Below are positions 35,735 through 44,291 of a stretch of 64,000 bases of DNA, piece after piece. Each line of letters opens with the position of its first letter. Position 1 is the first letter of the stretch. The DNA lies in contig CACLGQ010000003.1 in the NCBI GenBank assembly GCA_902606555.1, forward strand, positions 1 to 64,000, written 5' to 3'. The notes under the pieces were generated by a model, which did not search any database, was not told where the DNA came from, and saw only the letters and a list, made by a program, of their open reading frames with translations. The position numbers were made by a program, and so were the translations under genes. Origin of the DNA: an uncultured Bacteroidota bacterium. GTDB taxonomy: Bacteria > Bacteroidota > Bacteroidia > Flavobacteriales > Flavobacteriaceae.

Positions 35735-36718
35735 CTAATCCAGTCTAAATCCATTTGCTTCCATCCAGTCATCATTGTAGATTTTAGCTACATATCTACT
35801 TCCAGAGTCATGCAACAGGACAACAACAACATCTTCTTTTTTAAAATACTTTTTTAACTGAATTACGCCTTTAATAGCTGCGCCACATGAATTTCCTGCA
35901 AAAATACCTTCCTCTTTTGCCAATTTTCTGGTATATCTGGCTGCGTCCTCATCATTAACTTTTTCAAAGTGATCAATTAAATTAAAATCAACATTTTTCG
36001 GTATGATATCTTCACCAATTCCTTCAGTGATATATGGATATATCTCGTTCTTATCAAATATGCCAGTTTCATGATATTTTTTAAATGCTGATCCATATGT
36101 GTCAATACCCCAAACTTTAATCTTATTGTTTTTTTCTTTTAAATATTTAGCAACTCCAGAAATCGTACCACCGGTGCCAACTCCTACAACAAAATGGGTA
36201 ATTTTACCATCGGTTTGCCTCCAAATTTCAGGACCTGTAGTTAAATAATGTGCCTCTCTATTTGAGAGATTATCGTATTGATTTACATACCATGAATTCT
36301 CAGTTTCTTCGCTAATCCTTTTGGCTGTTGAGTAGTAAGATTTGGGATCATTCGGTTCAACATTAGTTGGACATATTACAACTTTAGCTCCTACAGCTTT
36401 CAAAACATCCACTTTCTCTTTTGACTGTTTATCAGTTGTTACGCATATTAGTTTGTAACCTTTAACAATAGCAGCTAATGCTAAGCCCATTCCTGTATTC
36501 CCAGAGGTACCTTCAACAATTGTTCCACCAAATTTCAACCTACCATCTTTTTCAGCATCTTCAACCATCTTAACAGCCATTCTGTCTTTAACGGAGTTGC
36601 CAGGATTAAAGTATTCAACTTTTGCTAAAACAAGGCTTTGAACATCACTGGTAATTGAGTTTAATTTTATAAGTGGCGTATTGCCGATGGTTTCTAATAT
36701 ATTGTTACAGTAATTCAC
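35735..36718 (-). CDS. cystathionine beta-synthase-like / cysteine synthase family PLP enzyme
   Basis: The 327-residue fold-type II PLP enzyme has the PLP lysine at Lys44 in NPGNSVKDRMAVKM, EGTSGNTGMGLALA for the substrate loop, and GVGTGGTISGVAKYLK for phosphate binding. The YITEGIGEDIIPKNVDF segment, followed by HFEKVNDEDA, is characteristic of the cystathionine beta-synthase branch rather than CysK. It has no C-terminal CBS or haem domain. It probably condenses serine or O-acetylserine with homocysteine or sulfide. A -7 box lies just upstream, inside the end of the permease gene. Confidence 0.85.
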   Translation of the reverse strand: MNYCNNILETIGNTPLIKLNSITSDVQSLVLAKVEYFNPGNSVKDRMAVKMVEDAEKDGRLKFGGTIVEGTSGNTGMGLALAAIVKGYKLICVTTDKQSKEKVDVLKAVGAKVVICPTNVEPNDPKSYYSTAKRISEETENSWYVNQYDNLSNREAHYLTTGPEIWRQTDGKITHFVVGVGTGGTISGVAKYLKEKNNKIKVWGIDTYGSAFKKYHETGIFDKNEIYPYITEGIGEDIIPKNVDFNLIDHFEKVNDEDAARYTRKLAKEEGIFAGNSCGAAIKGVIQLKKYFKKEDVVVVLLHDSGSRYVAKIYNDDWMEANGFRLD

Positions 36719-36728
36719 TTTTCATTTA

Positions 36729-36757
36729 CAAATTTAAATCATTAAGTTAATTTCAAA
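36729..36757 (-). promoter_or_regulatory. candidate promoter for the CBS-like gene
   Basis: On the minus strand TTTG (36757-36754), a 17-base spacer and TAAATTTG (36736-36729) fit the consensus, with a spacer two bases shorter than in the best examples. It overlaps the last codons of the upstream permease gene. Confidence 0.45.
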
Positions 36758-37959
36758 CTTGAATTCGGTTTAATTTTAGATATGGTTTTGGATGGAATCA
36801 AAAGCATTAGCATGCAGATAACAATGATAACTAAATTTATTAAAAGTATTTTTATTAGGTCGATTTCAATTGGCAGATAATCTGAGTAATAAGTTACTGG
36901 ATCAAGCTTAATTAAAGAAAAATATTTTTGAATAGTCATTAATGATAAAGAAATAACATTTCCCCAAAGTATTCCTTTTGTGATTAAATAAAATCCGTTG
37001 ATCATAAAAATTATTCTAATTGATGAATTATTCGCACCTAAAAGTTTTAATCTGCCAATTAATTTTGTTTTGTCTAATACAGTCACTAAAAGAGCCGTGA
37101 TCATATTAATTCCTCCTACAGCAATCATTAAAATCACAATTAAATAAATATTTGTATCAAATAATTTAATCCAATTGAAGATTTCGGGGAATCTATCAGA
37201 TGTTTTTTGAATATCATAATCTGGAGGAATAAATGAAAATAATAAATCTAAATCTTCTTTTTTTAAATTATTGTTTTCAAGTGATACTTCTAGTCCTCCA
37301 CTAAAATTATTATTCCATTTACTTATCAGTTGGGATTGTTTAATATTTCCAAAAATTAACTTTGAATCAAATTCGGAGATCGATGAGTTGTAAAATTCAA
37401 TAACCTTTAAGTTTCTAACTATTGGTATTTTACTGCTTTGATCTTTAAAAAAAAGAAACTTTACATAATCACCTTTTTTAACATTTAGCTTTTTTGCCAA
37501 TATGTTAGAAACTAATACTTCACCAATATCAATATTTACTATGTTTTTATTTTTTACAAATTGATTAACTGAATTAAAACCATTGTCATCAATTCCTTTA
37601 AAGACTATGTCTAAAAAAGTATTATTGACTGGAATTATGCCAGGATTATATGAAACTTTATTGATATTTTTAAATTTTTTATTGTTAAAAAATTTGTTAT
37701 CAATATTATTTAAATCAATTGGATAGTAAGTAGAAAAATTTTCATTTTTAAAATTTGATATATAATAATCGCCGGAAATAGTAATAAACTTATCTCTAAT
37801 TTCGTTTTGAATCCCAAATCCAATTGATACAGAAAAATTGATAACAATTATTGCTATAATAATTGATAAAATTGAAATTTTTATAATCGGAGATGATATA
37901 GTATTTTTATATCTCTTATAAGTAAGAATTCTTGATGCTAGAAAATATTCAAATTTCAA
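36742..37959 (-). CDS. LolE/FtsX-type ABC transporter permease
   Basis: The 405-residue inner-membrane protein has the MacB/LolCE layout. It starts FEYFLASRILTYKRYKNTIS, has one N-terminal membrane helix (about 28-50) and a large periplasmic domain (~50-270). Three C-terminal helices then form the FtsX domain (LIVILMIAVGGINMITALL, IFMINGFYLITKGILWGN, ILLINLVIIVICMLMLLIP). Such proteins pass lipoproteins from the inner membrane to LolA; the ATPase partner LolD is not in the window. The start is a TTG at 37959, chosen because it gives the conserved N-terminus. Its 5' end faces the namZ-like gene at a distance of about 11 bases. Confidence 0.88.
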   Translation of the reverse strand: MKFEYFLASRILTYKRYKNTISSPIIKISILSIIIAIIVINFSVSIGFGIQNEIRDKFITISGDYYISNFKNENFSTYYPIDLNNIDNKFFNNKKFKNINKVSYNPGIIPVNNTFLDIVFKGIDDNGFNSVNQFVKNKNIVNIDIGEVLVSNILAKKLNVKKGDYVKFLFFKDQSSKIPIVRNLKVIEFYNSSISEFDSKLIFGNIKQSQLISKWNNNFSGGLEVSLENNNLKKEDLDLLFSFIPPDYDIQKTSDRFPEIFNWIKLFDTNIYLIVILMIAVGGINMITALLVTVLDKTKLIGRLKLLGANNSSIRIIFMINGFYLITKGILWGNVISLSLMTIQKYFSLIKLDPVTYYSDYLPIEIDLIKILLINLVIIVICMLMLLIPSKTISKIKPNSSLKLT

Positions 37960-37970
37960 AATCTATTATT

Positions 37971-39122
37971 GTGTTTGTCAAAATTAATTTTTTTTTGATA
38001 TTATCATTAAATATAGTTGCACAAAATAATACAATAATTGGCATTGATAAAACAGAAAAATATTTGCCGCTTATCATTGATAAAAATATTGCTATTGTAT
38101 CCAATCATACATCACAATTTTTAAAAGAAAATAAAAATATTCATCTAGTAGATTCACTTTTAAAACTAAATGTTCGAGTTAAAAAGGTTTTTGCTCCTGA
38201 ACACGGTTTTCGTGGAAATTTAGATGCAGGAGAAAAAATTATTAATTCTACTGATCCAAAAACTGGCATTCCGATTGTTTCATTATATGGAAAAAAAAGA
38301 AAACCAAGCTTTGAGGATTTAGATGAAATTGATGTCATAATTTTTGATATTCAAGATGTCGGAGCAAGGTTCTACACATATCTTTCTACTATGCATTATG
38401 TTATGGAAAGTTGTGCAGAAAATAATATTGAATTAATTGTGTTAGATAGACCAAACCCTAACGGTCATTATATTGATGGTCCAGTTATGGCTAAAGAATC
38501 TATGAGTTTTGTTGGCCTACATCCAGTACCTATAGTTTATGGTATGACAATAGGTGAATATGCAAAAATGATAAATGGAGAAAAATGGCTGAGAAATAAT
38601 CTAAATTGTAAACTGAAAGTAATAGAAATTTCTAACTATGATAGGAATAAGAAATATAAATTAAAATTTAAGCCATCTCCAAATTTACCAAATCAACAAT
38701 CAATTAATTTATATCCTTCACTTTGTTTTTTTGAGCAAACGCCTGTTAGTGTAGGTAGAGGAACCATAAAACAGTTTCAAGTGATTGGAACGCCATACTG
38801 GAAAAATTTTAAGTTTAATTTTACTCCCAAATCAATGCCAGGTGCTAAGTACCCAAAACATGAAAATTTTACTTGTTATGGGCTTAATCTTGAAAATGAA
38901 GACTACCTGTCAAAAATTGATTTGAAATGGTTAATACTTGCATACAAAAATGAAAAAAATAAAGATAAATTTTTCAAATCTGGATTTCACCGCTTAGCAG
39001 GAAATAAGCTTTTAGAGAAACAAATAAAAAAAGGATTATCAGAAAAAGAAATTAGAAAAACATGGAAAAATGGATTAGATAATTTTAAACTTATTAGAGA
39101 AAAATATTTATTATATAATTAA
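37971..39122 (+). CDS. DUF1343 protein, NamZ-like exo-beta-N-acetylmuramidase
   Basis: From a GTG at 37971 the protein has 383 residues and a clean signal peptide (MFVKINFFLILSLNIVAQ). Starts at TTG 37932 or ATG 37935 would overlap the divergent permease gene and add 12-13 residues. Family marks are IAIVSNHTSQFL, VFAPEHGFRGNLDAGE, DVIIFDIQDVGARFYTYLST, VLDRPNPNGHYIDGPVM, SPNLPNQQSINLYPS and CFFEQTPVSVGRGT. DUF1343 proteins such as Bacillus NamZ release terminal N-acetylmuramic acid from peptidoglycan fragments, so wall recycling is likely. The gene converges on queE with a 4-base overlap. Confidence 0.88.
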   Translation: MFVKINFFLILSLNIVAQNNTIIGIDKTEKYLPLIIDKNIAIVSNHTSQFLKENKNIHLVDSLLKLNVRVKKVFAPEHGFRGNLDAGEKIINSTDPKTGIPIVSLYGKKRKPSFEDLDEIDVIIFDIQDVGARFYTYLSTMHYVMESCAENNIELIVLDRPNPNGHYIDGPVMAKESMSFVGLHPVPIVYGMTIGEYAKMINGEKWLRNNLNCKLKVIEISNYDRNKKYKLKFKPSPNLPNQQSINLYPSLCFFEQTPVSVGRGTIKQFQVIGTPYWKNFKFNFTPKSMPGAKYPKHENFTCYGLNLENEDYLSKIDLKWLILAYKNEKNKDKFFKSGFHRLAGNKLLEKQIKKGLSEKEIRKTWKNGLDNFKLIREKYLLYN

Positions 39123-39724
39123 TCAATTCCCATAAATTTGTGCAGTTGAAGTGAAAGATTCCAATTTGGATTCTCTTTTATAAAATCAAATATGAGTGAC
39201 TTATTTTTTTCAAATCTATCCCATTCAGGCTGAAGAAACAATTTACATTTTTCTGTTACTTTCTTGGACTCATCTAATGCAAATTCCAAGTCATGTTTAT
39301 TGTAGATAATTATTTTGAGTTCATCTGCAATTTTATAAATCTCTTTTTTAGGAAGTTTTTGTTTTTTGGGTGATAGACAAACCCAATCCCAATTACCAGA
39401 AAAATTATAGGCACCTGATGTTTCAAGATGAACAACCATTTTATTTTTTTTAATTCTTTTTGTCAATGTTGTCATATCCCACATAAGTGGTTCACCACCT
39501 GTTATGATCACCAAATTAGTTCCAGTAATTTTTGAAATAATATCATCTACACTAACAATTTGATGTTTGCCATAATCCCAACTTTCTTTAACATCACACC
39601 AATGACAACCAACATCGCAACCTCCTATTCTAATAAAATAAGCAGGTTTTCCAGAATGAAACCCTTCCCCTTGAATTGAATAAAAGGCTTCCATTAGTGG
39701 TAAGTTGTTTGAATCTATATTCAC
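39119..39724 (-). CDS. queE: 7-carboxy-7-deazaguanine synthase
   Basis: The 201-residue radical-SAM enzyme turns carboxytetrahydropterin into 7-carboxy-7-deazaguanine in queuosine synthesis. The N-terminus MEAFYSIQGEGFHSGKPAYF is typical. The cluster motif is CX3CX2C, at Cys36, Cys40 and Cys43 (GGCDVGCHWCDVKESWD), and VIITGGEPLMWD follows. Its small size and the compact cluster motif fit the short QueE type. No other queuosine genes are in the window. A TATATTTG -7 box lies 6 bases upstream of its start. Confidence 0.94.
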   Translation of the reverse strand: MNIDSNNLPLMEAFYSIQGEGFHSGKPAYFIRIGGCDVGCHWCDVKESWDYGKHQIVSVDDIISKITGTNLVIITGGEPLMWDMTTLTKRIKKNKMVVHLETSGAYNFSGNWDWVCLSPKKQKLPKKEIYKIADELKIIIYNKHDLEFALDESKKVTEKCKLFLQPEWDRFEKNKSLIFDFIKENPNWNLSLQLHKFMGID

Positions 39725-39729
39725 ATTTA

Positions 39730-39737
39730 CAAATATA
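39730..39737 (-). promoter_or_regulatory. candidate -7 box upstream of queE
   Basis: On the minus strand this is TATATTTG, an exact TAnnTTTG match, but only 5 bases from the queE start, so the transcript would be nearly leaderless. No -33 box was found. Confidence 0.35.
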
Positions 39738-39780
39738 TTACAGATTGTAGTAAGTTATATTAAATCATTAATTTTAATAT

Positions 39781-40209
39781 ATGAATGTATCTACTTTACT
39801 TCCTTTCCACTTGGCAATCCCAGTTCATGATTTAAAAAAATCAAGAGATTTTTACAAAAATATTTTGGGCTGTGAAGAGGGAAGAAGCAGTGACCACTGG
39901 GTTGATTTTAATTTATTTGGCCACCAATTAGTTATTCATTACAAAGAAAAATCCAAAGAAAAAATCAAGACTAACCCTGTCGATGGTAAGGATGTTCCAA
40001 TACCTCATTTTGGAGTTGTATTAGAATGGAATCAATTTCATAATTTTTCAAAAAAACTAATCGAAAAAGGGGTAACTTTTATTATTGATCCCTACATTCG
40101 ATTTAAAGGTTTAGCAGGTGAACAAGCAACAATGTTTTTTAAAGATCCTTGTGGAAATGCATTAGAGTTTAAATCCTTCAAGGATTTTAATCAAATATTC
40201 GCAAAATAG
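39781..40209 (+). CDS. VOC (glyoxalase/bleomycin-resistance fold) family protein
   Basis: The 142-residue protein has the two beta-alpha-beta-beta-beta units of the vicinal-oxygen-chelate fold: [40 protein letters not shown], then [20 protein letters not shown] and the closing [16 protein letters not shown]. Candidate metal ligands are His (FHLAIPV), His (PHFGVV) and Glu (ALEFK). The substrate is not known; related proteins are annotated as dioxygenase-like or glyoxalase-like. It faces folD with a 4-base gap. Confidence 0.85.
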   Translation: MNVSTLLPFHLAIPVHDLKKSRDFYKNILGCEEGRSSDHWVDFNLFGHQLVIHYKEKSKEKIKTNPVDGKDVPIPHFGVVLEWNQFHNFSKKLIEKGVTFIIDPYIRFKGLAGEQATMFFKDPCGNALEFKSFKDFNQIFAK

Positions 40210-40213
40210 TATA

Positions 40214-41080
40214 TTAATTTTTATAAGCCTGAAGTGTGTTTGTTAAGAGCATGGCTATTGTCATAGGTCCAACACCACCAGGAACCGGGGTAATAAATGA
40301 TGATTTTTTTGATACATTTTCAAAATCAACATCACCAACAATTTTATAACCCTTGACTGAATTATTAGGAACTCTTGTTATTCCTACATCAATAATAATT
40401 GCTCCATCTTTTATCATGTAATCCTTAATAAAATTAGGCACACCTAAAGCAGAAATTACTATATCCGCTTGCTTTATTAAATCCTCAATATTATTGGTTC
40501 TGCTGTGAGCTAATGTAACAGTAGAATTTCCTGGGTTGGTCTTTAAACCCATTAATATGCTGATTGGTTTACCAACAATATCTGATCTTCCAATGACAAC
40601 AGTATGTTTTCCTTCTGTTGATACCTTATACCTTTTTAATAATTCCATGATCCCATTGGGCGTTGCAGAAATGAAAGTTGGTAGTTTAAGTGCCATTTTT
40701 CCAAAATTTGTAGGATGAAACCCATCTACATCTTTTTTTGGATCAACAGCCATCAAAACTTTTTGAGTATCTACATGCTTTGGCAAAGGTAATTGAACAA
40801 TATAACCGTCAATTTTATCATCGTTATTAAGTTCATTTACTTTATTAAGTAATTCTTGCTCAGAGATAGATTCCTGTAAACTAACTAATGTTGATCTAAA
40901 ACCTACTTTTTCACAGGCACGAACTTTACTTCCAACATAAGTAAGACTAGCTCCATCATTTCCAACAATGACAGCTGCCAAGTGGGGAGGCCGATTGCCG
41001 CTATCTGTAATTGATTTTACCTCATTGGCAATTTCATCTTTGATATCATTACTTGTTTTTTTTCCATCAAGTATAATCAT
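40214..41080 (-). CDS. folD: methylenetetrahydrofolate dehydrogenase / cyclohydrolase
   Basis: The 288-residue bifunctional enzyme interconverts methylene-, methenyl- and 10-formyl-THF; the last is the donor used by Fmt at the start of this window. Signatures are AAVIVGNDGASLTYVGSKVR (with the catalytic Lys), DGYIVQLPLPKHV, DPKKDVDGFHPTN, VVIGRSDIVGKPISILM, and TPVGP-like TPVGGVGPMTI in the form TPVPGGVGPMTIAMLLTNT. It lies 1 base after ffh on the same strand, so both are likely driven from the ffh promoter. Confidence 0.96.
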   Translation of the reverse strand: MIILDGKKTSNDIKDEIANEVKSITDSGNRPPHLAAVIVGNDGASLTYVGSKVRACEKVGFRSTLVSLQESISEQELLNKVNELNNDDKIDGYIVQLPLPKHVDTQKVLMAVDPKKDVDGFHPTNFGKMALKLPTFISATPNGIMELLKRYKVSTEGKHTVVIGRSDIVGKPISILMGLKTNPGNSTVTLAHSRTNNIEDLIKQADIVISALGVPNFIKDYMIKDGAIIIDVGITRVPNNSVKGYKIVGDVDFENVSKKSSFITPVPGGVGPMTIAMLLTNTLQAYKN

Positions 41081-41081
41081 C

Positions 41082-42410
41082 TTATTGTTTAAAATTTTGC
41101 ATCATTCCCATTAATTTTGATGCTCCACCAGATTGTACCATCTTCATCATCTTTGACATTTGTTCAAATTGTTTAAGTAAGGCGTTTATTTCCTTTACAT
41201 CTCTACCTGCACCTTTAGCTATTCTTTTTTTTCTATTATGATCAATTATTTTAGGGTTTGACCTCTCTTTTAGTGTCATTGATTGAATTAATGCTTCAAT
41301 ATGTTTGAATGAATCATTATCTATATTTACATCTTTAATCTGACTCATACCGGGAATCATACTTACAGTATCTTTTAAATTACCCATCTTTTTTATTTGG
41401 TTAATTTGATTTAAAAAATCATCAAAACCAAATTTATTTTTTGCAATTTTTTTGCTTAGCTCTCTTGCTTTTTTCTCATCATAAACATCTTGAGCCTTTT
41501 CAACTAAAGAAACAACATCACCCATACCTAGAATCCTATCAGCCATCCTTTCGGGGTAAAAAATATCTAAAGCATCTAATTTTTCTCCATTTCCTATGAA
41601 TTTAATTGGTTTATTTACAACTGATTTTATTGTTAAGGCAGCTCCCCCTCTTGTATCTCCATCAAGCTTTGTTAAGACTACACCGTCAAAATTTAAAACA
41701 TCATTGAATGCTTTTGCAGTATTAACCGCGTCTTGACCAGTCATTGAGTCAACCACAAATAGTATTTCACTTGGGTTTACAGCATTTTTAATTTTCCCAA
41801 TCTCATTCATCAAAACATCGTCAATTGCTAATCTCCCTGCAGTATCAATAATAATTAAATTCTTATTATTTTCTTTGGCATATTTAAGTGAATTGTTTGC
41901 GATTAAAACTGGATCCTTATTATCTTCTTCACTGTACACATCAACATTAATCTGATTACCTAATAATTTAAGTTGATCAATTGCAGCAGGTCTGTAAACG
42001 TCACAAGCAACCAGTAATGGATTCTTGCCTTTTTTCTTTTTAAGGTAATTAGCAAGTTTTCCACCAAATGTTGTTTTTCCAGAACCTTGAAGACCTGACA
42101 ATAAAATAACAGAGGGATTATCTGATAAATTAATACCTTCATGTTGACCACCCATTAATTCCGTTAATTCATCTTTAACAATTTTTATTAATAGCTGCCC
42201 AGGCCTAAGATCAGTTAAAACATTTTTTCCTAAAGATTTTTCTTTGACTCGTTGAGTGAATTCCTTAGCAATTTTAAAACTTACATCTGCATCAAGAAGT
42301 GCTCTTCTGACTTCCTTTAATGTTTCAGCAACATTAATTTCTGTTATTTTACCATGTCCTTTTAAAACATGAAAAGCAGAATTTAATTTTTCAGTTAAAG
42401 AATTAAACAT
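41082..42410 (-). CDS. ffh: signal recognition particle protein
   Basis: The 442-residue SRP GTPase directs nascent membrane proteins to the translocon. The N domain is followed by the G domain: P-loop LLSGLQGSGKTTFGGKLA, DVYRPAAIDQL, IIDTAGRLAIDD and LTKLDGDTRGGAAL. The methionine-rich M domain (about 295-442) binds SRP RNA and signal peptides; SMIPGM and the late MSKMMKMVQSGG / MGMMQNF stretches are visible. The SRP RNA gene itself was not found here. A -7 box overlaps the stop region of blh. Confidence 0.97.
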   Translation of the reverse strand: MFNSLTEKLNSAFHVLKGHGKITEINVAETLKEVRRALLDADVSFKIAKEFTQRVKEKSLGKNVLTDLRPGQLLIKIVKDELTELMGGQHEGINLSDNPSVILLSGLQGSGKTTFGGKLANYLKKKKGKNPLLVACDVYRPAAIDQLKLLGNQINVDVYSEEDNKDPVLIANNSLKYAKENNKNLIIIDTAGRLAIDDVLMNEIGKIKNAVNPSEILFVVDSMTGQDAVNTAKAFNDVLNFDGVVLTKLDGDTRGGAALTIKSVVNKPIKFIGNGEKLDALDIFYPERMADRILGMGDVVSLVEKAQDVYDEKKARELSKKIAKNKFGFDDFLNQINQIKKMGNLKDTVSMIPGMSQIKDVNIDNDSFKHIEALIQSMTLKERSNPKIIDHNRKKRIAKGAGRDVKEINALLKQFEQMSKMMKMVQSGGASKLMGMMQNFKQ

Positions 42411-42417
42411 ATCCTTA

Positions 42418-42425
42418 CAAATTTA
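42418..42425 (-). promoter_or_regulatory. candidate -7 box upstream of ffh
   Basis: On the minus strand this is TAAATTTG, an exact TAnnTTTG match, 8 bases from the ffh start and overlapping the blh stop codon. It would let ffh-folD be expressed independently of blh. No -33 box was seen. Confidence 0.4.
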
Positions 42426-43331
42426 ATTTTTTCTAGTGATTTGTTTCATTTTATATATTACTAAAACATGTGGAAATGTAATTGCAGCCAAAAATGAGAA
42501 AAATATTCCTAAACTAAAGTCAATTTTATCCTTTATAATAACATATAATATACCCAGAAACAAAATAGCAACTAACCAGTACAAAAACCCTTTAACAATA
42601 AATTTTTTGAAACTTTTAGTCGAACTATCTTCAAAAAGATATTCAGCTTGCTCTATTATTGAGGGTATACTATGAAAAAAAACAAAATAAACTGCGAAAG
42701 CTGGTAGAAGATCAAAAAAGACAAATACAATTAACATTATTATAAACAATATAAACTGGTGAAATAATTGAGGTTTTAAAATTTTATAATTTATTATTAT
42801 AAGAGCTGAATTAATAATAGTTAATGTTACTAGAGAAATTTTGTAAACATGCTCAGGGATATAAAAGGATGTAATATCATACATAATATCAGATACTTCT
42901 TTTGAGTTGAGTGTAAATAAAATCAAAAAAATAAGTGAACCAAAAACAAAATAAAAAAAAGTTAGGCTTTTGGAATTATTGTTTTCAAATATTGTCCATT
43001 GTTGTTCCCCAAAATGATATGCACTAAATAAGACAAAAAACAACATTGATATAACGGGTAGATTGAAAAAGACTAAACAAATTAATAAAACTACAGAGAA
43101 GTACTTAAATGTATGAATAACAATACTGTATTTATTAGTTTTTTTACCTTTAAGTAATATCAGAATATCATTAGCCCCATGAATTATTCCGAAAGTCAAA
43201 ATCAATGTGTAACATGCAAAATAGAAGTATTCTCCACTAAGATTATTACTCCAAAAAAGTGAAAAGAGACTAAGAAAAACTGTGATTCGAAAAGTTACGT
43301 TATTAGTAAAATCTTTATTCAATTTAAACAA
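42423..43331 (-). CDS. blh: Brp/Blh family beta-carotene 15,15'-dioxygenase
   Basis: The 302-residue integral membrane protein cleaves beta-carotene into two retinals, the chromophore of the divergent proteorhodopsin gene. It has 8-9 hydrophobic segments and the family's histidines at expected places: His51 in GIIHGANDILIL, His106 in AYHFGEQQW, His220 in FFHSIPSIIEQAEYLF, and His288 in TFPHVLVIYKM. These are thought to hold the catalytic iron. The start is a TTG at 43331. It lies 12 bases before ffh on the same strand. No carotenoid synthesis genes are in the window, so beta-carotene must come from elsewhere on the chromosome. Confidence 0.93.
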   Translation of the reverse strand: MFKLNKDFTNNVTFRITVFLSLFSLFWSNNLSGEYFYFACYTLILTFGIIHGANDILILLKGKKTNKYSIVIHTFKYFSVVLLICLVFFNLPVISMLFFVLFSAYHFGEQQWTIFENNNSKSLTFFYFVFGSLIFLILFTLNSKEVSDIMYDITSFYIPEHVYKISLVTLTIINSALIIINYKILKPQLFHQFILFIIMLIVFVFFDLLPAFAVYFVFFHSIPSIIEQAEYLFEDSSTKSFKKFIVKGFLYWLVAILFLGILYVIIKDKIDFSLGIFFSFLAAITFPHVLVIYKMKQITRKN

Positions 43332-43558
43332 TAATTTACGCTAATTTATAAATCATATTTAAAAACTTCTATTAAGAGGAGATAAATACTCAAATTGTAT
43401 AAAATTCAGCAAAAAATGTAATCAGTTGATAATTATTGATTTATCTCTGTAAGGTAGTGTCATTTTTTTAACATTTGGTGTTTTTTTTTATGATAAAAGT
43501 AGTTATATAGTTATTTTTTAGTATTTTGGGTGCAATTAAAACCAATTAATTAATTATT
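43332..43558. promoter_or_regulatory. 227-bp divergent control region between blh and proteorhodopsin
   Basis: This is the largest gene-free gap in the window and must hold both promoters. No exact TAnnTTTG is present. Near matches are TATTTTGG (43522-43529) for the rhodopsin side, about 30 bases before its ATG, and TACAATTTG with a one-base-longer gap on the blh side (43410-43402). The rest is AT-rich with T8-T9 runs around 43463 and 43481. I see no convincing operator or riboswitch. Confidence 0.45.
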
Positions 43559-44269
43559 ATGGAAAATTTTTTAAATATTTTCTTACTAGAAGTCGTTCCT
43601 AACGACCTAGTAAGTTTTACGTTTTTCATTGGAACAATGGCCATGATGGCTGCATCAGTATTTTTCTTTTTATCGTTAGATGCTGGTGGTGGAAAATGGA
43701 GAAACTCAATATTAGTCTCAGGACTTATTACTTTTATTGCTGCTGTGCACTACTACTACATGAGAGATGCTAGTGCTGCTGGTGGTGATGTAACTTTCTT
43801 CAGATATGTAGATTGGATTTTAACTGTACCACTAATGTGTGTAGAGTTTTATCTAATTCTTGCAAAAGCTGGAGCTCAGAAAAGTTTAATGTGGAAATTA
43901 ATATTATGGTCAACTGTTATGCTTGTATTTGGTTATGTAGGTGAAGCAATTGATAGAGATAACGCATGGATATGGGGTGCTGTTTCAGGTGCTGCATATT
44001 TCTATGTAGTTTATATTATATGGCTTGGAGAAGCGAAAGCCTTGGCTGAAAAAGCCGGTGGAGCTGTTCTTGAAGCACATAATGCCTTATGTTGGTTCGT
44101 CCTTGTTGGTTGGTCAATCTATCCGATAGGATATATGATCGGTACTGATGGATGGTACGACTTCATAGACGTTATTCCACTAGATATGGATGTTGTTTAC
44201 AATATAGGTGATGCTATCAACAAAATCGGCTTCGGTCTTGTTGTATATAATTTAGCAGTATCTAAGTAA
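43559..44269 (+). CDS. proteorhodopsin, green-absorbing proton pump type
   Basis: The 236-residue seven-helix retinal protein pumps protons out of the cell in light. Helix C holds Arg82, Asp85 (proton acceptor), Thr89 and Glu96 (donor) in RYVDWILTVPLMCVEFYLIL, the DTE pattern of proton pumps. His64 sits in AAVHYYYMRD, Asp218 and the retinal Schiff-base Lys222 in NIGDAINKIGFG. Met93 at the spectral tuning site indicates green absorption. Gly140 (IWGAVSG) lies where xanthorhodopsin has its fenestration glycine. blh is divergent upstream and a hairpin terminator follows. Confidence 0.97.
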   Translation: MENFLNIFLLEVVPNDLVSFTFFIGTMAMMAASVFFFLSLDAGGGKWRNSILVSGLITFIAAVHYYYMRDASAAGGDVTFFRYVDWILTVPLMCVEFYLILAKAGAQKSLMWKLILWSTVMLVFGYVGEAIDRDNAWIWGAVSGAAYFYVVYIIWLGEAKALAEKAGGAVLEAHNALCWFVLVGWSIYPIGYMIGTDGWYDFIDVIPLDMDVVYNIGDAINKIGFGLVVYNLAVSK

Positions 44270-44291
44270 TCAATATCACAGCTAACCTTAT

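Noticed and set aside
43463-43500. T-rich runs and AACATTTGGTGTT upstream of proteorhodopsin as a possible operator
   Set aside because: The symmetry covers only four bases on each side and the area is AT-rich, so it is not distinguishable from chance.
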